This document shows positions 5,397 through 11,750 of a stretch of 11,750 nt of DNA, piece by piece. The notes beneath the pieces were generated by a model. It was not told where the DNA came from. It searched no databases and was given only the letters and a program-made list of their open reading frames with translations. The translations under genes and the position numbers were made by a program. The first letter of the stretch is position 1, and each line of letters opens with the position of its first letter. The stretch is taken from NCBI GenBank assembly GCA_937969125.1, contig CALBVA010000197.1:1-11750 (forward strand). The letters run 5' to 3'. The DNA is from an uncultured Verrucomicrobiales bacterium (GTDB lineage Bacteria; Verrucomicrobiota; Verrucomicrobiia; Verrucomicrobiales; Akkermansiaceae).

Positions 5397-7789
5397 CGCG
5401 ACTTCCCTGCGAGAAAGCTGGTGATCAATTCTTCCAGGGTCTGCCCGGTCAATTTTTTCCAGTTCTCCTCCCGGTAGCGACCGGCCACGCAGTCCTGCGA
5501 CATCAGGGTGAAGGCGTGAGTAAATTGCCCCTCCATCCAGCTGAGAAATTCTGCTGCAGCCGGTTCCCCGGTGAGAATCGCTTCCCGCACCGGAGGTTCC
5601 GCTGCCTTCTGTAGCGCGAAGTTGGAAGCCGGTGCGAACTTCTTTCTGAGGAAAGAAATCATGCCCTTCTGATACCAGTCCGGGGTGCCAGGTCCGTAGT
5701 TGGCCATGGCTTTGGCCATCTGTGTCACTGCCCGATCCGCAGCATTGCCAGCGGTGAGATTGGGATCCTGCTCCAGCGTGATCTCAAAGTCCTTGTTCAC
5801 TCCGGGATTCTTCTGCACACCCAGCGTATTCGCCATGCGGATCCACGTGCCAAAGAAGGTCCTCCTCATCGCGCCCACCTCGGCCCGCGCACCGGGTGCC
5901 TTGCTGAAGTCAGCGCGGAAGGTCAGCGGGATTTCGACAGTCTCGTCATCGTCCTTGATGGAGAAAGTCAGCGTCTCTTCATGTATCGGCATGAGCAGTG
6001 ATTCCGAAAGTCGCACCTCGTGGATGACCAGAGGTTCCTCTTGTGCCCCGGTCACACGGCATCTCACAAAACGTGTTCCTGGCTTTAAGGTTGTTGTCGC
6101 CAGCCCACCGAAGAATTCCACCACTGCGTCCCAATCCTTCCCATCTCCGGAAGTTTCCAGCACCCCATTTTGCAGCACCGTGGAGTCAGTATCGCCCTGT
6201 CGCCCCGTCGCGATTTCAAGGTCGCCGGTGATCACCCATGGGAACTCCAAGGTGAGATGATCGCCTTTCTTTAATCCCTCCTCTGTCCAGAAAAAGGTCT
6301 CCTTTCGTCCATCGAAAACGAGTTCCGGCCAGTGGTTTTCCCGCCCTTTGATTGACGAGGTCACCGTCACTCCGCCCAGCGTAATGGCTTGTGGAACTTC
6401 GTAAAAATCGGCACTGGACAGACCCAGAATCCGGTAGCGTGTCACCATCTTTTCTGCGCGGATACGAAAGTCTTCGTATTTCCGTTTCTCTTTAGGCAGC
6501 CAGGCCGCCTCGGCGAAGGCTCCGATCCGTGGTAGGAGCATGTATTCCAGCTTGGCATATTCTGTGATCAGTGGCGTTTCCACGCGGGCTTCCGCTCCGG
6601 GCTTACCTTGAAAAATCTTTCTAGCCGTCAGCAGCCCGGTCTTCGCCCTCCGCCGCGGGTCGAGCAGCAATTCCGCCTCCTCGGGCGCTCCGTAAACCGA
6701 GAGATCCACGGCTTCGATCTTACTGCCATCAATGATCTTTCGCTTCTGCGGAACCAAAAGACGGCGGAGATGAACCGCCTCCATCTGCTTTGCTGGAAGA
6801 GCATTTAGCCGAATGACATCTGAGGGAAAGATCTCTGCGATCTCCTCCAGCAAAGGCTTGAGGAAGTTTCTTGTCTTCTGTCCCGGTTTTAATCCGACCT
6901 TGGATTCCTCCCAAGTGGTCTGCACCTTCACTCCGGGCTCACCCAGTTCCGGATAAGCGGCGACCATGGCCGAGGCTCCATGAAAAAAGGAAAACGCCGG
7001 AACCAGTTTTACCTGTCGGGAGGTGGCGTAGGCCGCCAGATCCTTTAGGTTTTCTTGGGTGTAATATCCCCCGTATTCCTGTCCATCGCTGCTCGTCGGA
7101 TCTCCCGGGAGCGGAGTGGATGCCCGCTGACTCCCGATCTCATGCAGCTTTGGATACACCTGACTCTCCATTCGCCAGCCCTGGTCGTTGTTCAGCAGGA
7201 GGTGGAATTCATTGAGCTTATGCAGAGCCAGCAGATCGACCAATTTCTTCAAATCCTCGGTAGGAAAAAGATGGGAGGCTACATCCAGAAAGAAGACCCG
7301 CCGCTCCTGCTCTGGCCAATCCGTTACCACCTGGCAGGGGACGGCGGTGTAGCCTTGCGGTTTTTTCCTGACGGGGAGTAATTGCACCAGCGTCTGCACG
7401 CCGTTCATAACGCCGGCGGGGTCTGCTCCGGTGACCGTGATCTGCTCGCTGGTGATTTCCAGACGATAGCCCTGGGGTTTCAGTTTCGTGGCCTCTGCTC
7501 CTTCGGCGGTCAGCAGCTTGATGGCCCGCTTGATGCCCATCCGCCTCACTCGCTCCAGATCCTTCACCTGGTGCGCGAAGCCGGTGGCTTTTTGAAGTCC
7601 CGCCACCAGAGCGGCCGCCGCACCGAGGTTCTCCTTTCCCGCCGCGACCGAGGTCCGGCCGTCGAGATGAATCATGCCCCCGCTCACCTTCACCTCGCGG
7701 GGCAGGGGGATCAAGGCCGCCTTGATTGGTGAAATTACGGCACTCATTGAAATGATCAGCAGTAGAAGGGCTTTCATGGCTGAAACCAT
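5393..7789 (-). CDS. secreted GH20-like / discoidin-like / BSP-like protein, predicted double pseudoenzyme
   Basis: Numbering is from the ATG at 7787-7789, preferred because AAAAGAG lies just upstream; an ATG at 7775-7777 and a TTG at 7811-7813 are alternatives. A signal peptide (to about 24, ending SPIKA) is followed by a GH20 N-terminal domain (25-160), a GH20 barrel (162-455), a discoidin/F5-8C-like domain (about 475-597) and a C-terminal domain like basic secretory proteins (about 610-795). GH20 landmarks are RRVFFLDVASHLFP, GYYTQENLKDL, AAYPEL and PRIGAFAEAAW (420-430). The catalytic parts have decayed: HLLLNNDQGWR for HWHLTDDQGWR, VPAFSFFHG for VPEIDMPGH, and RLNALP (327-332) for HIGGDE. 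The stretch from there to AEAAW is also short. In the C-terminal domain HExxH reads TQMAK (689-693) and WLxEG reads WYQKG (705-709), while AAEFLSWM and LTGQTLEEL remain. Binding rather than hydrolysis is inferred. Confidence 0.8.
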   Translation of the reverse strand: MVSAMKALLLLIISMSAVISPIKAALIPLPREVKVSGGMIHLDGRTSVAAGKENLGAAAALVAGLQKATGFAHQVKDLERVRRMGIKRAIKLLTAEGAEATKLKPQGYRLEITSEQITVTGADPAGVMNGVQTLVQLLPVRKKPQGYTAVPCQVVTDWPEQERRVFFLDVASHLFPTEDLKKLVDLLALHKLNEFHLLLNNDQGWRMESQVYPKLHEIGSQRASTPLPGDPTSSDGQEYGGYYTQENLKDLAAYATSRQVKLVPAFSFFHGASAMVAAYPELGEPGVKVQTTWEESKVGLKPGQKTRNFLKPLLEEIAEIFPSDVIRLNALPAKQMEAVHLRRLLVPQKRKIIDGSKIEAVDLSVYGAPEEAELLLDPRRRAKTGLLTARKIFQGKPGAEARVETPLITEYAKLEYMLLPRIGAFAEAAWLPKEKRKYEDFRIRAEKMVTRYRILGLSSADFYEVPQAITLGGVTVTSSIKGRENHWPELVFDGRKETFFWTEEGLKKGDHLTLEFPWVITGDLEIATGRQGDTDSTVLQNGVLETSGDGKDWDAVVEFFGGLATTTLKPGTRFVRCRVTGAQEEPLVIHEVRLSESLLMPIHEETLTFSIKDDDETVEIPLTFRADFSKAPGARAEVGAMRRTFFGTWIRMANTLGVQKNPGVNKDFEITLEQDPNLTAGNAADRAVTQMAKAMANYGPGTPDWYQKGMISFLRKKFAPASNFALQKAAEPPVREAILTGEPAAAEFLSWMEGQFTHAFTLMSQDCVAGRYREENWKKLTGQTLEELITSFLAGKSR

Positions 7790-7866
7790 GCCGCGCTCTT
7801 TTCTTCGGCGCAAGGCGACATCAGGAAAGACATTGGCGTCGCGTTGCGTATCATCTCCGATACTCC

Positions 7867-9393
7867 ATGAAATACGCCCTCATCTCTTTCCTTCTCACTC
7901 TGCTTCCTGCGGTCGCTGAGCTGAATCTCCCCTTCTTTTTCACGGATGGCATGGTGCTCCAGCAGGAAAAAGGTGCCCGAATTTGGGGGTGGTCCAGCCC
8001 AAATGCCGAAGTCAAAGCCACCTTCGGCGGGAAGACCGCCTCTACCAAGTGTGATCCACAAGGTGCCTGGAAACTCCAGCTCGACGGCCTGAAAGCCAGC
8101 TCCGAGGGTCGGGAACTCATAATCGAGGCACCCGGCCACCGGAAGGTCATTAAGGATGTCCTTGTCGGCGAAGTTTGGATTGCCTCCGGCCAATCGAACA
8201 TGGAGTGGCGCATGTCCGGAGCGGACGGCGGTAATGAAGAGGACCAGGTCGCTAATGACTCCCTTCTCCGCGTCTTTGAGCTGAACAATGAGGCGAAGGC
8301 CTCTCCTCAGAATAACTGCTGGGGAAAGTGGCGTGCCACCAAACCGGGACACACCAAATCCTTCACGGCGGTGGGATACTTCTTCGCCAAAAAAATTCGC
8401 CAGGAACTCAATGTCCCTGTGGGTATCATCGAGTGCGCCTGGGGTGGTAAGCCTGTCCAGGCCTTCGTTAGCCGGGATGGCCTCGCAAAGACGCCGGCCG
8501 GATTGAAGCTGGTGAAGTGGCAGGAAGGAGTGATCTCCAGATACGATCCCAAGAAGGCCGAAGAGGACTACCAAAGGCGCCTTGCCAAATATCAAGCTGA
8601 TCTCGCGGCCTGGAATAAGACCAAGAAGGGCAAAAAGCCCCGCGGCTTTGGCAAGCCCCAGCACCCCGCCACTAATCCTCGCCATCCCTGTACCATCTAT
8701 AATGGCATGATCGCTCCGCTCACCGGCTATGGTGCACGGGGAGTAATTTGGTATCAGGGTGAGTCAAATGCCAATAAGCAGACCAGTTCCGACTATGAAG
8801 AACTCCTTGGCAGCCTCGTCGCTGATTGGCGTACTCGCTGGGGGCAGGACCTTTCCTTCTATTGGGTACAGCTCGCGAATTTTAAGAAACCGACCACTGC
8901 TCCGGGAGCCAATGATCCCTGGACCGTGGTGCAGGATGAGATGCGCCGAGCCTTGAAGACCATCCCGAACAGCGGCATGGCGGTCATTAATGATGTCGGT
9001 GATGCCAAGGATATCCATCCTCGGAATAAGCGCGCGGTCGGAGAGCGGCTCGCCCGCCTGGCCCTTGCAAAAAACTATGGAAAAAAGGACCTCGTCTTTT
9101 CCGGCCCACTCTACGCCGGCCATGAGATCAAGGAAGGAAAGGTCCATCTCAATTTTGAATTCAATGACGGCCTGAAGTCGCGCGACGGAAAGCCGCTTCA
9201 GCGCTTTGAAATTGCTGGAGAAGATGGCAAGTGGCACTGGGCCACTGCCGAAATTAAAGAAGGCCGGGTCATTCTCTCGAATAAGCAAATTAAAAATCCT
9301 ATGAAGGCCCGATATGCCTGGGCTGCCAACCCGCTGGGAGCCAATTTGGTAAATGGCGAAGGCCTGCCAGCCTCCTGCTTCACGACCGAGTAG
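7867..9393 (+). CDS. secreted sialate O-acetylesterase (SGNH/SASA family)
   Basis: A 508-residue protein with a signal peptide (MKYALISFLLTLLPAVA, then ELNLPFFFTDGMVLQ, the usual mature start of the family). An N-terminal beta domain (about 18-98) precedes the SGNH esterase fold. The nucleophile motif SGQSNME puts the serine at 110. GVIWYQGESNA (Glu299) is the block III-like motif, and DAKDIHP gives Asp382 and His384 of the catalytic triad. The family removes O-acetyl groups from sialic acids or other acetylated sugars so that glycosidases can act. A charged insertion rich in Lys (about 225-265) separates the two halves of the catalytic domain. It diverges from the GH20-like gene across a 77-bp gap, so the two may share control. 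A hairpin terminator follows 47 bases after the stop. Confidence 0.92.
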   Translation: MKYALISFLLTLLPAVAELNLPFFFTDGMVLQQEKGARIWGWSSPNAEVKATFGGKTASTKCDPQGAWKLQLDGLKASSEGRELIIEAPGHRKVIKDVLVGEVWIASGQSNMEWRMSGADGGNEEDQVANDSLLRVFELNNEAKASPQNNCWGKWRATKPGHTKSFTAVGYFFAKKIRQELNVPVGIIECAWGGKPVQAFVSRDGLAKTPAGLKLVKWQEGVISRYDPKKAEEDYQRRLAKYQADLAAWNKTKKGKKPRGFGKPQHPATNPRHPCTIYNGMIAPLTGYGARGVIWYQGESNANKQTSSDYEELLGSLVADWRTRWGQDLSFYWVQLANFKKPTTAPGANDPWTVVQDEMRRALKTIPNSGMAVINDVGDAKDIHPRNKRAVGERLARLALAKNYGKKDLVFSGPLYAGHEIKEGKVHLNFEFNDGLKSRDGKPLQRFEIAGEDGKWHWATAEIKEGRVILSNKQIKNPMKARYAWAANPLGANLVNGEGLPASCFTTE

Positions 9394-9440
9394 GGGCGTC
9401 GAATTGGATTGTCCGAATATTGACCGTTTATTTGTTTCAT

Positions 9441-9471
9441 CGGTGACCTCCGTAAGGGGGTCGCCGGTTTT
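9441..9471 (+). terminator. hairpin terminator after the esterase gene
   Basis: Positions 9441-9451 and 9456-9466 form an 11-bp stem with two G-T pairs around a GTAA tetraloop (GNRA type), followed by GTTTTAG. The T tract is short, but the stem is strong and lies directly downstream of the esterase stop, before the convergent phosphatase-like gene. It may also end transcription of that gene from the other side. Confidence 0.7.
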
Positions 9472-9489
9472 AGTTCACCACCCAAGCCG

Positions 9490-9822
9490 TTAGCGCAGAA
9501 TGGGATCGAGCACCGCCCTGAGCTCCTCCACCAATTCCGGAGCCATGAATCGATAGCGGTCCTCCACCTCTAGCACCTCCACCTTCTTGTGGCGCATTGC
9601 CTCGCGGAAGTCCGCCATCAACCGTTCACGGTGCTTCCACTCCATCACCACCACGAGATCGGCCCACTGGAGGTCTTTCAATGAGACCCGCCGCCGGGCC
9701 TTCGCACCCGTCCCGGCGGACCGGCAGTTCAGGTGGGGTTCGTTCTTGTAAATCTCCTCTGCCGTGGGACTACGCCATTGGTTCATCGAGCAGATGAAGA
9801 GGATGTTTTCAGTGGGAGACAC
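9490..9822 (-). CDS. predicted small protein-tyrosine phosphatase (CX5R)
   Basis: A 110-residue protein resembling the short predicted tyrosine phosphatases of COG4551, which are trimmed relatives of the low-molecular-weight phosphatases. The phosphate loop is C11-SMNQW-R17-S18, immediately after a hydrophobic strand, followed by PTAEEIY. RSAGTGAKARRRVSLKDLQWADLVVVM matches the second strand region of the fold. The DP(Y/W) acid loop of classical enzymes is not evident; DRYRFMAPEL occupies the end region, as is usual for this short group. The GTG start at 9820-9822 lies 14 bases inside the end of ispH, so it is translated from the same message. Substrate unknown; activity inferred from the motif. 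Confidence 0.82.
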   Translation of the reverse strand: MSPTENILFICSMNQWRSPTAEEIYKNEPHLNCRSAGTGAKARRRVSLKDLQWADLVVVMEWKHRERLMADFREAMRHKKVEVLEVEDRYRFMAPELVEELRAVLDPILR

Positions 9823-10729
9823 GAGCTCGACTTGAGGGACTCACTTCCCGTCTGTAAAGTTCGAAGCGCAGATGCTTCACCACCGCGTCTACACTTTCAT
9901 CCAGGGTGGAGGTCCCCGCAGTCAGGCCGATCGTACCAATCCCGCGCAGCCACTCCTCGCGAATCTCCTCCGGTGACTCGATGTGGCGCGCCGGGCAACC
10001 GAGGGCCACGGCCGTCTTCGCCAGCTGCGCGGTGTTATTGGAATTTTTCCCGCCAATTGCGAACACCAGGTCCGAGGCCTGGCAGAGCTTTTCGAGCGAA
10101 GTTTGACGGTCTTTCGTCGGGTGACAGACGGTATCGTGGAAGACCACCTCCACCTCCGGCCGTTGTCGGCGGAGCTCATTGATCAGCAAGCGCACTTTCG
10201 CGATGGGCTGGGTGGTCTGAGAGATGACGCCCAATTTTTTCACCGAGGGGATGCTTGAAAAATCCTCCGGCGAGAGGACGACGCGGGCACCGGGAAAGTC
10301 ACCCTGTAGGCCGCGCACTTCCACATGGCCTTCCTTGCCAATGATCACCGGGAAGTATCCTTGTGACACGAGGCGAGCGAGCTTTGTGTGCGCTACCTTT
10401 ACCAGCGGGCAGGTGGTGTCGGTGATTTGATAGCCGGCCTCCCGCCAGCGTTTCCGGTCTCGATCAGCAGCCCCGTGCGCGGTGATGATGACATGCCGAG
10501 TGGGCGCGTCCGTAGCTTCGAGCTTACCGGTCGTGGCACCCTGTGCGGTCAGCCGAGACTTTACGGTGAGATTGTGAGCGAGCTGTCCGAGAATGGTGGC
10601 GGGCTTCTTCGCGAGGAGTTGCTCGGTCGTCTCGATGGCCTGGCGCACTCCAAAGCACATGCCGGAGTGTTCAGCGATTAAGATGCGGAATTGGGAGGTC
10701 TGGATGGTCTTCATTTCGCCGTTCATCAT
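9809..10729 (-). CDS. ispH: 4-hydroxy-3-methylbut-2-enyl diphosphate reductase
   Basis: A 306-residue cytosolic iron-sulfur enzyme of the MEP pathway; it reduces HMBPP to isopentenyl and dimethylallyl diphosphate. The three cluster cysteines are present: Cys25 in GMCFGVRQAIE, Cys107 in DTTCPLV and Cys202 in DTVCHPTKDRQ. Substrate-site residues are also visible: His52 (LGQLAHN), His85 (TAHG), His135 and Glu137 (GKEGHVEV), Ser230-Asn232 (GGKNSNNTAQL) and Ser274 (LTAGTSTLDE). The last motif, usually GASTP, is slightly altered here. Two adjacent ATGs (10727-10729 and 10724-10726) compete, and GAGG lies just upstream, favouring these over the later ATG at 10712-10714. It follows the acyl carrier protein gene by 50 bases and overlaps the phosphatase-like gene. 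Confidence 0.92.
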   Translation of the reverse strand: MMNGEMKTIQTSQFRILIAEHSGMCFGVRQAIETTEQLLAKKPATILGQLAHNLTVKSRLTAQGATTGKLEATDAPTRHVIITAHGAADRDRKRWREAGYQITDTTCPLVKVAHTKLARLVSQGYFPVIIGKEGHVEVRGLQGDFPGARVVLSPEDFSSIPSVKKLGVISQTTQPIAKVRLLINELRRQRPEVEVVFHDTVCHPTKDRQTSLEKLCQASDLVFAIGGKNSNNTAQLAKTAVALGCPARHIESPEEIREEWLRGIGTIGLTAGTSTLDESVDAVVKHLRFELYRREVSPSSRARVSH

Positions 10730-10779
10730 GCCTCGCGATTGTGCAGAGATGATGAAGTGGGCGGGAAGATTCCGTGAAT

Positions 10780-11022
10780 TCAGGCGTTTTGCTTCTTTCC
10801 GATGAAGGCCGTGAGCTTTCCGAGGGTGGAGAAATTTTCCCGGTTCAGATCATCAGGCCCCAGGGAAATCGCGAACTCCTGCTCTAGAAGAAGGATGAGC
10901 TGCATCAGCGCCATCGAGTCCAGACCCTCGGCGTGGAGATCACTCTCCTTCGTTACGGTGTCATCCAGCGGGAAGAGTTGTTCATTGATGAGAGCGCGGA
11001 GAGCGTCGACAGAGGCAGTCAT
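10780..11022 (-). CDS. stand-alone acyl carrier protein
   Basis: An 80-residue protein with the four-helix carrier pattern and the 4'-phosphopantetheine site GLDSMALMQL, Ser36. The preceding LHAEGLDSM and the end ENFSTLGKLTAFI are closer to specialised or discrete carriers (such as those of the D-alanine carrier type) than to the main fatty-acid AcpP, which is usually DSLDxVEL. No fatty-acid synthase gene, ligase or transferase is adjacent. It is the first gene of a likely operon with ispH and the phosphatase-like gene. The ATG has no strong Shine-Dalgarno sequence. The partner pathway cannot be told from the window. Confidence 0.88.
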   Translation of the reverse strand: MTASVDALRALINEQLFPLDDTVTKESDLHAEGLDSMALMQLILLLEQEFAISLGPDDLNRENFSTLGKLTAFIGKKQNA

Positions 11023-11122
11023 GGGACGGCGGTATTCAAGGAGCTGCCCCGGAATTTTGGGAGACTTTTCTCCGGCTTGGTTTCGATTTTCGGATCTTTT
11101 TTTGCGAAAGTTGGGAGCAATT

Positions 11123-11141
11123 CATCTCTGCTCCAGAGATG
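11123..11141. repeat. perfect 8-bp inverted repeat upstream of the carrier protein gene
   Basis: CATCTCTG and CAGAGATG around CTC lie between the terminator of the right-edge gene and the carrier protein start, about 100 bases upstream of the latter. No T tract follows on the minus strand, so it is not an obvious terminator; an operator or a second RNA hairpin are possible. Confidence 0.4.
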
Positions 11142-11146
11142 CGTAC

Positions 11147-11177
11147 AAAAAAAATCTGTCTATCCGAGGGGATAGAC
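11147..11177 (-). terminator. intrinsic terminator of the right-edge secreted protein gene
   Basis: Read on the minus strand, GTCTATCC pairs perfectly with GGATAGAC around the loop CCTC (11177 to 11158), followed after AGA by eight T residues (11154 to 11147). It begins 21 bases after the stop of the right-edge gene and separates it from the carrier protein operon. Confidence 0.88.
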
Positions 11178-11198
11178 CGATGAAGGGAAGGTGATGAA

Positions 11199-11750
11199 TT
11201 ATTGAACTTCGATTCGGAAAAACAGTTTTTCAAAAGTTTGGCCCAAATCGAGGGTCAAAGTTTCGGTTGTGGATGCTCCTTGAGTTTCGACGGTATCTTG
11301 GATGTCGTTCCACTCTTCAGCCGCGAGGTCTGTGGTGGCGACAATTCTGTAGGTCGTGTTCGCTTGAGAGTCCCAAGTTAGGCTAATTTCTTGAGTGGAA
11401 GGATTGTAGCTAAAGTTGGTGATGGCGAGGTCGCTGGCTGTAACTTTTCCAAAGCTAGAAGCCACTGGGACGGTGGAGGGCTGGACGTCGGCGTCGGAGA
11501 TGTAAAAATCATCAAAGGCGAGTGCTTGAGGACCGAGGTTGGTAGCAGCGGTCGTGACGAGGAAGGCGGTGTCGATGATGGGACGAGGAAAGCCGAGAAG
11601 GACGACTTCCTGAGGTTCGCGGTCTGATGAAAAGTCAGCGAAGACGGTTTGCCGAGCTCCCCCAGTCGGGGCGACATGCACTGTAAATGTGTCAGTCATA
11701 TCGAGGGGCACATTCTCAACGTCGATCCAGACATCGTATGAAGTGCCTGG
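11199..11750 (-). CDS. secreted beta-sandwich protein, 3' part (starts beyond the right edge)
   Basis: The frame is open to the right edge: codons upstream of the first in-window GTG (11709-11711) read PGTSYDVWIDVEN, so that GTG is not the true start. About 183 residues are visible. The first part, SYDVWIDVENVPLDMTDTFT to AFDDFYISDADVQP, looks like the end of a LamG/concanavalin-like domain. The second part, from SDLAITNFSYNPSTQEISLT through WDSQANTTYRIVATTDLAAE to FFRIEVQ at the end, is the beta-sandwich tail common on exported Verrucomicrobiota proteins (LTW-S...Y-I...S-DL-W...FFR). It is probably a surface or secreted protein. Its role and the sugar or protein it binds are unknown. Confidence 0.7.
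   Translation of the reverse strand, partial: PGTSYDVWIDVENVPLDMTDTFTVHVAPTGGARQTVFADFSSDREPQEVVLLGFPRPIIDTAFLVTTAATNLGPQALAFDDFYISDADVQPSTVPVASSFGKVTASDLAITNFSYNPSTQEISLTWDSQANTTYRIVATTDLAAEEWNDIQDTVETQGASTTETLTLDLGQTFEKLFFRIEVQ

Noticed and set aside
5700..6260. A 186-codon plus-strand frame inside the GH20-like gene.
   Set aside because: Its composition is rich in Ser, Pro and Arg, it has no motif, and it is antisense to a protein with clear domain landmarks.
7774..8685. A 303-codon open frame on the minus strand opposite the esterase gene.
   Set aside because: It is fully antisense to a well-recognised enzyme, has no family features, and its length is explained by codon bias of the plus-strand gene.
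11147..11154. The A8 run as a phase-variable homopolymer tract.
   Set aside because: It is outside any coding region and is explained as the T tract of the minus-strand terminator.
11036..11233. A 65-codon minus-strand frame between the right-edge gene and the carrier protein gene.
   Set aside because: It runs through the intrinsic terminator and the end of the upstream gene, and has no protein-like pattern.

Overview
The window most likely comes from a Verrucomicrobiota chromosome (Verrucomicrobiaceae/Luteolibacter-like; inferred from content, not from a marker gene). The reasons are a secreted polysaccharide-processing gene set (GH97, sialate O-acetylesterase, GH20-like protein), many starts without a clear Shine-Dalgarno sequence, and a C-terminal beta-sandwich tail on the right-edge secreted protein that is typical of that phylum's exported proteins. 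No rRNA, tRNA, CRISPR, transposase or integrase is visible.

Left block, 1-2123, all on the minus strand: four small genes of poorly known function. In transcription order they are a 191-aa cytosolic protein with an internal duplication; a 225-aa protein with a cysteine-rich ferredoxin-like head and a membrane tail; a 123-aa three-helix membrane protein translationally coupled to it by an ATGA overlap; and a YunG-like protein that runs off the left edge and lacks an ordinary start codon. A 401-bp divergent gap (2124-2524) carries a hairpin, a perfect 12-base Shine-Dalgarno consensus, an AT-rich candidate promoter and a 29-codon upstream ORF whose stop overlaps the GH97 start.

Middle block, 2525-9393: a glycan locus. 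A secreted GH97-family protein is followed 13 bases later by an OxyR-type LysR regulator that keeps both peroxide-sensing cysteines. The regulator converges, stop codon on stop codon, with a large secreted protein on the minus strand. That protein has the layout of a GH20 beta-hexosaminidase, a discoidin-like domain and a basic-secretory-protein peptidase domain, but both the GH20 Asp-Glu pair and the HExxH zinc site are missing, so it looks like a double pseudoenzyme. Divergent from it is a secreted sialate O-acetylesterase with an intact SGNH active site, ending at a strong hairpin terminator. The GH97 protein also departs from the known catalytic residues of its family. Together these suggest handling or binding of decorated amino-sugar or galacto/gluco-oligosaccharides outside the cytoplasm.

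Right block, 9490-11750, minus strand: a stand-alone acyl carrier protein, an IspH (last MEP-pathway enzyme) with all three cluster cysteines, and a small CX5R phosphatase-like protein overlapping the end of ispH form a likely operon. Upstream of it, separated by a clean intrinsic terminator, is the 3' part of a secreted beta-sandwich protein that enters from the right edge.
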